From Streptomyces sp. V1I1 (GTDB taxonomy: Bacteria; Actinomycetota; Actinomycetes; Streptomycetales; Streptomycetaceae), in the NCBI RefSeq assembly GCF_030817355.1, contig NZ_JAUSZH010000001.1, positions 7,787,001-7,851,000 on the forward strand: a stretch of DNA of 64,000 bases, in the 5' to 3' direction. Of this stretch, positions 42,830 to 51,838 are shown piece by piece. The position numbers were made by a program, and so were the translations under genes. The notes under the pieces are model-generated. The model was not told the DNA's origin, did no database searches, and was given only the letters and a program-made list of their open reading frames with translations. Each line of letters starts with the position of its first letter. Positions within the stretch are counted from its first letter, which is position 1.

Positions 42830-43825
42830 TCAGCGCAACGGTGAGGCCTGCCCGGCGACTCGCCGGCCCGCGCGATGGCGGAAGACATGGCGGTACGTCT
42901 GCGGGGACACCGTCGTGATCCGCCGGAAGTGGTGCCGCAGATTGGCCGCAGTGCCGAAGCCCGTACGCCCGGCGATGAGCTCCACCGGCTCGTCGGTGGT
43001 CTCCAGCAATTCCTGTGCCAGCCGCACTCGTTGCTGGAGGAGCCATTGCAGCGGAGTCGTCCCCAGGGTGTCGCGGAACCGGCGGGCGAAAGTGCGCTCG
43101 CTCAGCCGCGCCACGCGGGCCAGTTGCGGGACGGTGAGCGCCTCGTGGAGGTTCTCACGGGCCCACCGCAGCACCGGCTCGAGACCGTCGTCCTCCTCCG
43201 GCCGCACCAGGGGCGTGACGTACTGAGTCTGGCCGCCCTCACGGTGCGGCGGCACGACCATACGGCGGGCCACCTCGTTGGCGACCGCGGAGCCGTGGTC
43301 CCGGCGTACGAGGTGCAGGCACAGGTCGATGGCGGCCCCACTGCCGGCCGACGTCAGGATGTTGCCGTCCTCGGTGTAGAGCGCGGACGGGGTGAAGCCG
43401 ACGTCCGGGAACCGGTGCGCGAAATCGCCGATGTTCATCCAGTGCGTCGTCGCCGGCCGGCCCGTCAGCAGCCCGGCGTGGGCGAGGACGTACGCGCCGC
43501 TGCACAGCGAGACGATCCGGCGGCCCATCTCGTGCGCCTTGCGCACCGCGTCGACAAGGGGCTGCGGCGGGGCGAGCTGCACGGGGCGGGCGCACGCGGC
43601 CACGATGACCGTGTCCGCCTCGATCAGGTCGTCCATGCCGTACGGGGCGTCGACCGTCAGCCCGGTCGCGCTGCGCACAGGTCCGGGCTCCGCGGCGCAC
43701 ATCCGCAGCTCGTACCAGGGCGCCACGATGTCGCTGCGGTCGAGGCCGAAAACCTCGCACGGGATGGCCAATTCGAAGGCGGGGCTCCCGTCCGTGACGG
43801 CGACAGCCACGATGTGTCGGCTCAT
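42830..43825 (-). CDS. GlxA-type AraC-family regulator with DJ-1/PfpI domain
   Basis: 331 residues, ATG 43825. Residues about 1-180 form a DJ-1/PfpI amidase-like domain (VTDGSPAFELAIPCEVFGLD, IVSLCSGAYVLAHAGLLTGR). Residues about 220-325 are the AraC double HTH (LTVPQLARVARLSERTFARR and PVELIAGRTGFGTAANLRHH). It is divergent from the amino-acid permease, with an inverted repeat between the starts, so control of that permease is likely. Confidence 0.92.
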   Translation of the reverse strand: MSRHIVAVAVTDGSPAFELAIPCEVFGLDRSDIVAPWYELRMCAAEPGPVRSATGLTVDAPYGMDDLIEADTVIVAACARPVQLAPPQPLVDAVRKAHEMGRRIVSLCSGAYVLAHAGLLTGRPATTHWMNIGDFAHRFPDVGFTPSALYTEDGNILTSAGSGAAIDLCLHLVRRDHGSAVANEVARRMVVPPHREGGQTQYVTPLVRPEEDDGLEPVLRWARENLHEALTVPQLARVARLSERTFARRFRDTLGTTPLQWLLQQRVRLAQELLETTDEPVELIAGRTGFGTAANLRHHFRRITTVSPQTYRHVFRHRAGRRVAGQASPLR

Positions 43826-43858
43826 GGCAGAAATTTATCGCATCATGGCAATTCTGCC
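43826..43858. promoter_or_regulatory. Inverted repeat between GlxA regulator and permease
   Basis: GGCAGAAATT (43826-43835) and AATTCTGCC (43850-43858) are complementary apart from one extra A. The repeat touches the start codon of the regulator gene and lies 39 bp before the permease start. It is a likely shared operator. Confidence 0.6.
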
Positions 43859-43896
43859 GATGGTTCACAGCAGGCCAGGTCAGCCAGGGTGCAGCT

Positions 43897-45225
43897 ATGA
43901 GCCATACGAACATCCGGCCCGCACGTGGCCTGCTCAGCGCACCCCAGGGCGCGGCACTGTATATCGGCGCAGTGCTGGGGACCGGCGTCATCACCTTTCC
44001 CGCGCTCGCGGCCGAGGCCGCAGGCCCCGCCTCGCTGCTGGCATGGCTCGGACTGGTCATCCTGTCCGTGCCGCTCGCCGCGACCTTCGCCGCGCTCGGC
44101 GCCCGCTATCCGGACGCCGGCGGGGTGTCGACCTATGCGCGGCTGGCGTTCGGTGAGCGGACTGCGGCGGTGGTCGGCTGGTGCTTCTACTGTGCGGTGC
44201 CGCCGGGCGCGAGCGCCGCTGCGCTGTTCGGCGGCGCGTACGTCTCTTCGGCCCTCGGCGGCGGCAGGACGACCACCGCCGTGACTGCCATGGCGCTGAT
44301 GGCGGTCGTCACCGCCTTCAACGCCGTGGGCCTGCAGATGACGGGGCGGGTGCAACTCGCGCTCGCGGCGCTGCTCGTCCTGTTGCTGCTCGTGGCGGTC
44401 GGGCTTTCCCTGCCGCACGCACGGATGGACAACCTCCAGCCGTTCGCGCCGCACGGCTGGACTGCGATCGGATCGGCGTCGGTGCTGCTGGTATGGAGCT
44501 TCGCCGGGTGGGAGGCCATCACGCACCTGGCGGCGGAGTTCCGGCGCCCGACCCGGGACCTGCCGCGGGCCGCGGGGGCGGCGGTCGTGGTCGTGGGCGT
44601 GCTGTACCTCGCGGTGGCGTTCGCCGTAGTCGCCGTTCTCGGCTCCGCCGCGGCGGACACGGACGCGCCGCTGGGCGACCTCATGGCCAAGGGGCTCGGC
44701 GGCAACGCCCGGCTGCTGGCCGCCGCGGCCGCCGTGCTGCTGACGCTGGGCACCATGAACGCGTACTACGCCGGCGCGGCGAAGCTCGGTGCCGCCCTCG
44801 GCCGTGACGGTGCGCTGCCGTCTTGGCTGACCCGCGGCAGCATGGTCGGCGAGGCGCCCCGGCGCAGCCTGGGCGTCGTCTCCGGACTGGCGTTCGTGGT
44901 GCTGCTGGCCGTGGTCACGACGGATGCCGGAGTGGAGCCGCTGGTGCTGCTGGCCAATGGTTCGTTCGTGGCGGTGTACGCGATCGGGGTCGCCGCGGCC
45001 GTTCGCCTGCTGCCGCGACGCAGCAAGGGGCGCGCCGCCGCCCTGGCGGCACTTGTCGCGGTCGTGGCCCTGCTTGCGATGAGCGGCAGATACCTGGTCT
45101 GGCCCCTGGTGGTGACAGGAGCGGCGCTGGTCTACCTGCGGATCAGCAGACGCCGCGGGACGGCGGAGTCCACGCGTCGCGCGGACACGGCCGCCGACGT
45201 GGGCGAGCGGACCCTCTCACCGTGA
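43897..45225 (+). CDS. APC-superfamily amino-acid/polyamine permease
   Basis: 442 residues with about twelve membrane helices. The first helix contains GTGVITFPALAAEAAGPASL, typical of the substrate-binding unwound helix in APC transporters. FAGWEAITHLAAEFRRPTRD is the conserved segment around helix 6. The C-terminus is a short charged tail. It probably imports or exchanges an amino acid or amine. Regulation by the adjacent GlxA protein is suggested by the shared palindrome. Its last 9 bp overlap the convergent hydrolase gene. Confidence 0.88.
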   Translation: MSHTNIRPARGLLSAPQGAALYIGAVLGTGVITFPALAAEAAGPASLLAWLGLVILSVPLAATFAALGARYPDAGGVSTYARLAFGERTAAVVGWCFYCAVPPGASAAALFGGAYVSSALGGGRTTTAVTAMALMAVVTAFNAVGLQMTGRVQLALAALLVLLLLVAVGLSLPHARMDNLQPFAPHGWTAIGSASVLLVWSFAGWEAITHLAAEFRRPTRDLPRAAGAAVVVVGVLYLAVAFAVVAVLGSAAADTDAPLGDLMAKGLGGNARLLAAAAAVLLTLGTMNAYYAGAAKLGAALGRDGALPSWLTRGSMVGEAPRRSLGVVSGLAFVVLLAVVTTDAGVEPLVLLANGSFVAVYAIGVAAAVRLLPRRSKGRAAALAALVAVVALLAMSGRYLVWPLVVTGAALVYLRISRRRGTAESTRRADTAADVGERTLSP

Positions 45226-45978
45226 CGGCCGATTCCGCGGGGCGCGCGCCTTTGCAGCGGTGGCGATGACGCGAGCCACGTCCGCCCCCGCGTCGAGAGC
45301 GCGCGGGTCGGTCGTGGCCCGGCAGCGGCCGAGCGCGGGGTCGTACTCGGTCGCGATGACTCCGGCGTGATCCGTGTCCAGCTCCGCCAACTGCACCGGC
45401 CAGTGCCGTGCTTGCAGCTCGGTGTGGAGCGCGCGGGAGCGGTGGATGCTGACCGCCGAATCGGCCGAGCCGTGAACGAGCCGGACAGGCACGGGCGAAG
45501 CGGAGGTCTCGGCAAGATCGTGCAGGGGTACGGAGGCGGTGCTGCGGGCGGGCCGGTCGTAGTCACCGGCGATGCCGACCACCGCGGCAGGGCGCCAGCC
45601 CTCGGTCAGGTCGGGACGCAGTGCGATGGCAATCGCGGAGCCCGCTCCGGCCGACCAGCCCGCCAGGACGATGTGCTCCGGATCCGCCCCGTGGACCGAT
45701 GCGTTGTCCCGTACGTAGCGAAGCGACGCGATGAGGTGTGACCGGCCCCCGTCGGCAGCGTCCGAGCGCCAGTCCGGAACGAAGACCGTCCTGCCGTACG
45801 AGGCCGTCTCCTGGGCCAATGTGGCCAGGACGTCTCGCTCGTCGGGCCCGACACCGTGCCAGAGCAGTACGCAGGGCGCGGACGTCTGGTGCCGAGCAGG
45901 TCGGTACACATCGAGGAGCCGACTCGCCGTCCGGTCGGCGAGGACATACGGCACGGTGTGCGCTTCGGTCGTGAGCAT
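45217..45978 (-). CDS. Alpha/beta-hydrolase (esterase/lipase-like)
   Basis: 253 residues from ATG 45978; an upstream in-frame start at 46056 lacks family similarity. Motifs: CVLLWHGVGP (oxyanion HG), HIVLAGWSAGAGSAIAIALR with the nucleophile Ser in GWSAG, VRLVHGSADSAVS with the acidic residue, and DTDHAGVI with the His. It resembles the BD-FAE/carboxylesterase group. The substrate is unknown. Confidence 0.85.
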   Translation of the reverse strand: MLTTEAHTVPYVLADRTASRLLDVYRPARHQTSAPCVLLWHGVGPDERDVLATLAQETASYGRTVFVPDWRSDAADGGRSHLIASLRYVRDNASVHGADPEHIVLAGWSAGAGSAIAIALRPDLTEGWRPAAVVGIAGDYDRPARSTASVPLHDLAETSASPVPVRLVHGSADSAVSIHRSRALHTELQARHWPVQLAELDTDHAGVIATEYDPALGRCRATTDPRALDAGADVARVIATAAKARAPRNRPSR

Positions 45979-46153
45979 CGCTACCCCCAGGACTCCCCAG
46001 GGAGCGTAACGAAGGGCAGCACGCGGGTGGGTAGGCAGACCACCGCCTCTCGTCAAGACCCCGCATGCTGCGCCGTAGTGGCGGTCCGTTTGGCCGGCGA
46101 ATTACTGGCAACTCGCCTTGAGAAATGCCCCATCGTGAACCGGGAAGGCAGTC

Positions 46154-46771
46154 ATGTCCACAGTCCTGATCATCGTCGCTCTGGTCGCGGTGCTCGTGAT
46201 CGTCGCCGCCGCGGTGCTCTACCTCGGACCGGGTAAGGGAGGTGGCCGACGGGGGCTCAAGCGGCGGTTCGGGCCCGAGTACGACCGGGCCGTCGCCGGC
46301 CACGACGGCGACACCAAGGCCGCGGAGCGCGAACTGAACGAGCGCGTCAAGCGTCACGGCTCTCTGAAGGAGCACCCGCTGTCGAACGAGACGCGTGAGC
46401 TGTACGTCGCCCAATGGACCGTTCTCCAGGAGCGCTTCGTCGACTCCCCGGACGGGGCGGTCGCCGCGGCGGACCAACTGCTGGCCCGGCTCGCGGGGGA
46501 GCGGGGCTTCCCCGAGGCCGCGCGGTACGAGGAGCAGCTCGCCGCCCTGTCCGTCCACCACGCGGAACTGGTCGGAGGCTACCGCCGCGTGCACCGCGCG
46601 GCACACGGGCAGGCGAGCACGGAGGAACTGCGCGAGGCGATGGTCGACGGCCGCGCTCTGTTCGAGGCCCTGGTCACAGCCCGTCCCGAGGACACCCGCG
46701 GGCACAGTGCAGGTGAGGCGGGGCTCGGTCGGCGCGTACATCTGCTGAAGCCGAAGGGGAGTGGCGCCTGA
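46154..46771 (+). CDS. Conserved membrane-anchored hypothetical protein
   Basis: 205 residues, ATG 46154. One N-terminal membrane helix (residues 3-26, Val/Ala/Ile rich) is followed by a basic stretch, then a soluble helical domain containing RRFGPEYDRAVAGHDGDTKA. The pair with the next gene, linked by TGATG, is common in actinomycetes. Function is not known; membrane orientation suggests the bulk is cytoplasmic. Confidence 0.8.
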   Translation: MSTVLIIVALVAVLVIVAAAVLYLGPGKGGGRRGLKRRFGPEYDRAVAGHDGDTKAAERELNERVKRHGSLKEHPLSNETRELYVAQWTVLQERFVDSPDGAVAAADQLLARLAGERGFPEAARYEEQLAALSVHHAELVGGYRRVHRAAHGQASTEELREAMVDGRALFEALVTARPEDTRGHSAGEAGLGRRVHLLKPKGSGA

Positions 46772-47127
46772 TGGCGTACGAAACGGAGCGGACCGAGTCG
46801 CCCGGGCGCCCCGAGCCCTCGCGGCCGCAGGACCGGCGCCCGGCGGTGCAGCTCATCCCGCCGGACGAGCGCGACAAGCTGGCCCTGCGCCTGCAGCAGT
46901 CTCTCACCGGCTTTGTCGACGGACCGCGGCACGCGGTTGAGGAGGCGGCGGCGTTACTGGACGAAACCGCCAAGCGCGTCACGGCCGCCCTCACAGAACG
47001 GCGTCACTCCCTCCGCGCCGACTGGCAGAGCGCGAGCGAGGGCAGCTCGGCGGAGGCGGACACGGAGGAGCTGCGTGTCGCCCTGCGCGCGTACCGCGAG
47101 GTGACGGAACGGCTGCTGCGGTTGTAG
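46771..47127 (+). CDS. Conserved hypothetical protein with a TTA codon
   Basis: 118 residues, ATG 46771 coupled to the previous gene by TGATG. Soluble and helical: RLQQSLTGFVDGPRHAVEEA followed by AALLDETAKRVTAAL. A TTA codon at 46954-46956 suggests bldA dependence. It probably acts with the upstream membrane protein. No function is recognised. Confidence 0.8.
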   Translation: MAYETERTESPGRPEPSRPQDRRPAVQLIPPDERDKLALRLQQSLTGFVDGPRHAVEEAAALLDETAKRVTAALTERRHSLRADWQSASEGSSAEADTEELRVALRAYREVTERLLRL

Positions 47128-47146
47128 ACCGGGGACTGTCGGCGGT

Positions 47147-47540
47147 TCAGTGAGAGCAGGACTCCCTCGCCACCTTGCCGGGGTTGCTGTCGGCGCTCCC
47201 CCAAGCGGCCGCGTTCGCCTCGAACTTCTGGTGCAGTGGACCGTCCTTCACAACCTCCACGAGCCCGCCGCCCTGGTCGGCCCAGACCGGGTAGTCGGCA
47301 TGGCGGTGCTCGTCGGTGTACGCGGAGATGACGTCTTTCCTGCCGCCTTGGTTGTTGTACATCGAGTGGCTGCCGTACCCGACGAAGATCCGCGGGTGTT
47401 CCATGCCCCGTGCCGCGTGCCCGCGGTCGTTGTTCCAGCTCTCCGCGTCACGCCAGGCGACGACCCGGTGGCCGCCGTGGGCGCTCAGCAGCAGTCGGTC
47501 CCGGGCCCAGTCGTTGCCCGGTGCTGCGGCTTTCCCGCTA
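47147..47540 (-). pseudogene. C-terminal fragment of an exported protein (NPP1/Vps62-like?)
   Basis: About 130 codons read with good coding character up to the stop at 47147: HPRIFVGYGSHSMYNNQGG, AYTDEHRHADYPVWADQGGG, and a terminal Cys region. Upstream of about 47540 similarity and codon quality vanish, and no start or signal peptide is present. The sequence resembles secreted proteins with NPP1 or Vps62-type folds only vaguely. I cannot name it. Confidence 0.5.
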
Positions 47541-47941
47541 CAGGGTAGGGGTGGTGAGGGAGCCGGGCCAGGACGAGTTTCGGAGCACCGTTTTGGTGAA
47601 TTCCGGCCTCTGGCAGGCACGTTGGGGGCTGATCATGCCCGCCGTGGCGGCAAGGCCTGTTCTCGACCTTGCCGCCGCCGCGGCGGCCGCGCCGTCGTCG
47701 GTGCGGTCGATGACGGCGTTGCAGTCGTTGGGGGCGCGGCCGGCTTGCCCACCACTCGGGAGGGCGCCGTGGCGGTCGTCGCAGAGCCTTGGCGCCTGTA
47801 CGCCGGCTCGGCAGTACTGGGCGAGCCATCGTCACTCGGATGGTCGGCCGTTTTCACTCGCATGCTTCTCGGGTCGCGCCATGTCGGCCGTGCTCGGAAA
47901 CGCTGAGGTCCAGCCGCCTCTCCTCCAGAAATGGGAACAGC
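47541..47941. other. Region without a recognised gene
   Basis: About 400 bp between two damaged genes. All frames have poor codon bias for this genome. It probably consists of remnants left after deletions. Confidence 0.4.
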
Positions 47942-48526
47942 ATGGCCATGTCGTCCGTCCTTGGCCCGTGGATACGTTCGCGTCACGGGTATGCGATCGC
48001 AGTGGTGCTCACAGCGACGGCGTTCGCCGCCGCCAGGCCCGCCGCGGCCGACGCAACGCCCACCAGCCCTGGTGGCGGTGACGGCCGTGCCGGATCCAAG
48101 CCCACCCTGGTGCTGGTGCACGGCGGTGCGGTGATCAGCAGCGCCGCCGCCGGCAACCCACAGGCGCAGTCGCTGGTCTACATATCCGCGTTCATGCCGG
48201 ACAAGGGCGAAGTCCCCGGGATCAGTGCCGCTGCGTTCGTGAACAAGGCCATCGCCCCCGACGTGGAGCGATTCGAGGCCAAACGCGCCCGCTCACACCC
48301 CGTGGAGGTCAACTCCTCCCGCGTCGCAATGATCTCGCACCCCGACGCCGTCACCGATCTCATCCTCAACGCCGCCGGTGCCCAGTCGCCCGCGAAGCCG
48401 ACCCTGGCCGAGACAGGCTCCAGGACCCGGGACCTCACAGCCGTCGGCGGTGTCGCAGTGGCCACGGTGCTCGCGGGCGCTGGTCTCTTCGCGGTTACCC
48501 GCAAGCGGCGGAATTCGAAGCGCTGA
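47942..48526 (+). CDS. Internally deleted alpha/beta-hydrolase with LAETG sortase anchor
   Basis: 194 residues from ATG 47942 (ATG 47948 also possible). A signal peptide (to about residue 37) is followed by PTLVLVHGG, the hydrolase oxyanion segment, but this runs straight into AVISSAAAGNPQAQSLVYIS, which in the family comes after the GHSYGGA nucleophile elbow. About 60-70 residues including the catalytic Ser are missing; a shared GGxGG-coding stretch may have promoted the deletion. A second gap precedes HPVEVNSS. The C-terminus is LAETG, a membrane helix and RKRRNSKR, a sortase cell-wall anchor. The protein could be displayed but should be inactive. Confidence 0.65.
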   Translation: MAMSSVLGPWIRSRHGYAIAVVLTATAFAAARPAAADATPTSPGGGDGRAGSKPTLVLVHGGAVISSAAAGNPQAQSLVYISAFMPDKGEVPGISAAAFVNKAIAPDVERFEAKRARSHPVEVNSSRVAMISHPDAVTDLILNAAGAQSPAKPTLAETGSRTRDLTAVGGVAVATVLAGAGLFAVTRKRRNSKR

Positions 48527-48653
48527 CGACTGAGTACTGACGCCCGCCGTCGGCCGATTGATCACCAGCAGTTGCCGCAGACGGCACCGGCGTCCCGAAA
48601 GATGGCTTGTCCTGTAGCCGCCGCACATTGGGCGTCTCGATAGCATTGGCCTT

Positions 48654-51239
48654 GTGACGACGCCGTTACCCAGGCCCGGAACGGTCCGGACAGCCGCTGA
48701 GTTCGTTGCCCTGCTGCGCGCCGTGAAAACCCAGTCCGGTCTCTCCTACCGGGCTTTGGAGCGCAAGGCCCGAAGGGTCGGCGACTATCTGCCGGTGAGC
48801 ACTGTTGCGAGCGCACTCAACCGGGTCTCGCTGCCGAGTGAGGAAATGGTGGTGGCACTGGTCCGGGCGTGCGGCGGTGACCTGCCGACCGTGGCGGAAT
48901 GGGTCGAGGCGCGCCGCGCACTGGCGTTGCGAGAAGGTTCCGCACCAGTGGCAGACCCGCCCGGGGCGGCTCCGGACCGGCCGAAAGACACCACCGGGGG
49001 CGATCACGAGGACCGGAACGGGGCGAAGGAACGGCAGCTCGTCCCTTGTCTGCTCCCGCCGGACCTGCCCCTGTTCGTCGGCCGGGAAGGTGAGGTGACC
49101 GAAGCCTGTCGGCTGCTCGACCAGGAAAAACCCGGGCCGGTGACCTTATTGGTCACCGGCCCTGCCGGTGTTGGCAAGACCGCCTTCGCGGTGCGCACGG
49201 GACATCTGCTCGCTTCCCGGTTCCCGGACGGTCAGCTCTACGTGGACCTGCGGGGCTTCGGTGACGAGCCGGCCGAGCCGTTCATGGTCTTGGGCGCCTT
49301 CCTGCGCGTGCTCGGCGTACGCGGCGGTGCGGTGCCCCCGGATCTGACCAGCCGGATCCATCTCTACCGCACCCTGCTGGCGCAGCGGCAGATGCTCGTC
49401 GTCCTGGACAACGCGGCCGATGCACTGCAGGTGAGCGACCTCCTGCCCAACGGCCCACGCTGCGCCGCCATCGTCACCAGCCGAACCACGTTGGCAGACC
49501 TGGGCGGTCGCCGAATCCCTCTGAGGGTCCTGGACTCCGCAGCAGGGCTTGCCCTGCTGCGCACGATGCTGGGCCCGGACCGGACCGCCGCAGAGTCCGA
49601 CTCGGCCCGGTCCATCGTGGAAACTTGCGGTGGCCTTCCCCTCGCAGTATGGGTCGCCGGGGCACGACTGGCCGCACGACCGCATTGGCCATTGGCCAAA
49701 GTGGCCCGCGCGCTCACCGACGAGCAGCGCAAGCTCGACGAGTTGGCCGTCGGCCACATTGCCGTACGGGCCAGCCTCGAACTGACCTACCAAGGGATGG
49801 CGTCGACAACAAAGCACGCCCTGCGGATGCTCGCCCTGCTACCTGGACCGAACTTCGCTGCCTGGGCCCTGGCCGCGCTACTCGACGTAGGCCTGTCCCA
49901 CGCGGAGACCGTGCTCGACGACCTGGTCGAGGTACACCTTGTGGAGATCGGGTCCGTCGGCGCCACCGGATTCCGCTACCAGCTGCACGACCTGGTGCGG
50001 CTGCTCGGCCGGGAGCGGGCGGAGCAGGAGGTCTCGCGACAGGATCGCACGGCCGCGCTCACCCGGTTGCTCGGCGCGAGCCTGCACCTCGCCGACCTCG
50101 CCGCAGACACCCTCAGCGTTGACTTCCAAGGGATCTCACAGACCGACCTGGCATCCTGGCGGCTGTCCCCGACGGACACCGACCAGCTGCTCGCCGACCC
50201 GCTGGCCTGGTTCAACGACGAGCGTCAGTTCCTCATCGACGTGGTAGAGCAGGCGCTTGACAGAACAGAAGTCGCGCCGGCCGCCGGGCTGGCCACCGCG
50301 CTGACGACACTCTTCCAGGTCGGCAGCCACTTCGACGACTGGGAGCGGCTCCAGGGCCGGGCACTCAAAGCAGCGCTGCACGTCGGCGACAAGCGAAGCG
50401 CCACCAAACTCCACCGGTGCCTCGGCGAACTCACCACCATCCTCGACCGGTATCCGGAGGCGCTGGAGCACTTCGAGCAGGCCCTGCTGCTCGCCGAGGG
50501 GCAGGGCCCGGCTTACCGGGCCAGTGCCACCGCCGGGCTGGCGTACGTGCACCGACTGCTCGGCCAGTACACCTCAGCCGTGTGTCATTTCGGGCAGGCC
50601 GCCGAGCTGGCCCGATCGGCGGGAAACGTCAACTGTCTCGTCTACGCAACCAACGGCATTGGCGTCATCGACCTCGAGCAGGGGCGTGTCGAGGCGGCCA
50701 CGGAGCGGTTCACGGAGTGTCTTCAGGCGAGCCGACTCGCGGGCTACCGGCCAGGTGAGGCTCAGGCCTTGCGATGCCTGGGACAGAGCCACCGCGCACT
50801 CGGCGCCTACCCGGCCGCCGCCGACTGCTTCCGGCAGGCCGCCTCGATCAGTGAGGACCTCGGCGACCTGCTCGGCGCCACACACGCGACCTGCTGGCTC
50901 GGGGACGTCCTGGTGCGACAGGGTGCGCATTGGGAGGGGCGCCGATTGCTGGCCCGGAGCCTTTGGAGCTACAGGGAATTCGGCAACCTCTGGGGCGAGG
51001 CGGCGACGCTGTACGCGCTCGCGGAGGCGCAACTCGTAGCCGGCCGTCCGGTGCCGGCCCGCCGACGAGCTGAAGCCGCCGTCAGGCTGTGGCGGCAGAT
51101 CGGCTCCCGAACCTGGCTGGCCGTCGGCCTCGAGACCCTGGCCAAGGCACACACTCTGGCCGGCGACCTCGAGGCCGCGACCCGGGCTCGGGACGCGGCC
51201 ACAGCGGCGCGGACAGCGTTGGACAGCGCTGGTCGCTGA
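48654..51239 (+). CDS. NB-ARC/TPR regulator with N-terminal HTH and a TTA codon
   Basis: 861 residues, GTG 48654. Residues 10-85 are a helix-turn-helix of the XRE-like type found in these regulators (SYRALERKARRVGDYLPVST). Residues about 135-420 are an NB-ARC ATPase: Walker A GPAGVGKT (169-176), MLVVLDNAAD as Walker B and CGGLPLAVWVAGARLA as the GLPLA motif. Residues about 560-860 are tetratricopeptide repeats (YPEALEHFEQALLLAE). Similar proteins resemble AfsR without the SARP domain and act as signalling ATPases. Leu165, four residues before the P-loop, is TTA. Partners are unknown. Confidence 0.92.
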   Translation: MTTPLPRPGTVRTAAEFVALLRAVKTQSGLSYRALERKARRVGDYLPVSTVASALNRVSLPSEEMVVALVRACGGDLPTVAEWVEARRALALREGSAPVADPPGAAPDRPKDTTGGDHEDRNGAKERQLVPCLLPPDLPLFVGREGEVTEACRLLDQEKPGPVTLLVTGPAGVGKTAFAVRTGHLLASRFPDGQLYVDLRGFGDEPAEPFMVLGAFLRVLGVRGGAVPPDLTSRIHLYRTLLAQRQMLVVLDNAADALQVSDLLPNGPRCAAIVTSRTTLADLGGRRIPLRVLDSAAGLALLRTMLGPDRTAAESDSARSIVETCGGLPLAVWVAGARLAARPHWPLAKVARALTDEQRKLDELAVGHIAVRASLELTYQGMASTTKHALRMLALLPGPNFAAWALAALLDVGLSHAETVLDDLVEVHLVEIGSVGATGFRYQLHDLVRLLGRERAEQEVSRQDRTAALTRLLGASLHLADLAADTLSVDFQGISQTDLASWRLSPTDTDQLLADPLAWFNDERQFLIDVVEQALDRTEVAPAAGLATALTTLFQVGSHFDDWERLQGRALKAALHVGDKRSATKLHRCLGELTTILDRYPEALEHFEQALLLAEGQGPAYRASATAGLAYVHRLLGQYTSAVCHFGQAAELARSAGNVNCLVYATNGIGVIDLEQGRVEAATERFTECLQASRLAGYRPGEAQALRCLGQSHRALGAYPAAADCFRQAASISEDLGDLLGATHATCWLGDVLVRQGAHWEGRRLLARSLWSYREFGNLWGEAATLYALAEAQLVAGRPVPARRRAEAAVRLWRQIGSRTWLAVGLETLAKAHTLAGDLEAATRARDAATAARTALDSAGR

Positions 51240-51746
51240 CCGGTCGTCCAGCTCGTTCTGACAGGGCTCAACGACGACGGCACACCGGCACGTGCGGACG
51301 AGCGCGGGCGCCCCCTCCCCCCGGGCGGATGCCAGGGCGAGGCCACAGCCGCCCTGTCGGGTGACCCACAGAAGATCGGGAACCGGGAGCTCGTCGGCGC
51401 GATCAACATCGGCGGTTACCGTGATTCACAGACCGATCCTCGCGTGGTCGAGGTCTTCCGCGCGTGGTCGCTGTGTATGCGGCGGCACGGCTATGACTAC
51501 GCCGACCCCACCCGCGCGCCCGGCAAGGACCCGAGGTTCACCGGTCCGACGGCAGGCCGGGCAGAGATCGCCCTGGCCGGCACGGACGTGGCCTGCAAAC
51601 GGGAGGCGAACGTCATCGGCGTCTGGTCCTCGGTCGACGCTGCCTACCAGCGGCGGGCGATGGCGGAGAAGTCGGAGGAACTCGCCGCAGTCAAGCGGGA
51701 CATCCGCATCCAGCTGGCCAACGCGGACCGGGTGCTGAGCCGCTGA
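51240..51746 (+). pseudogene. C-terminal part of a secreted/lipoprotein gene
   Basis: An open frame directly follows the NB-ARC stop in the same frame and ends at 51746. It reads RPLPPGGCQGEATAALSGDP then VVEVFRAWSLCMRRHGYDYA, and ends in a charged helix. It looks like the mature half of a family of exported Streptomyces proteins with conserved Cys, but it has no signal peptide or start region. It may still be translated from GTG 51444 as 100 residues. Confidence 0.5.
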
Positions 51747-51838
51747 CGCCTGCTGACGGGCCGCTGACATGTGCTGACGGGGCGCTGCCGGAGCACGGGC
51801 ACACTGAACGCAGGCGTGGCCACGGACGAGGCACACCG

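Noticed and set aside
47633..48121. A 162-codon minus-strand frame
   Set aside because: Low-complexity Arg/Thr/Ala/Pro sequence, antisense to the LAETG protein gene.
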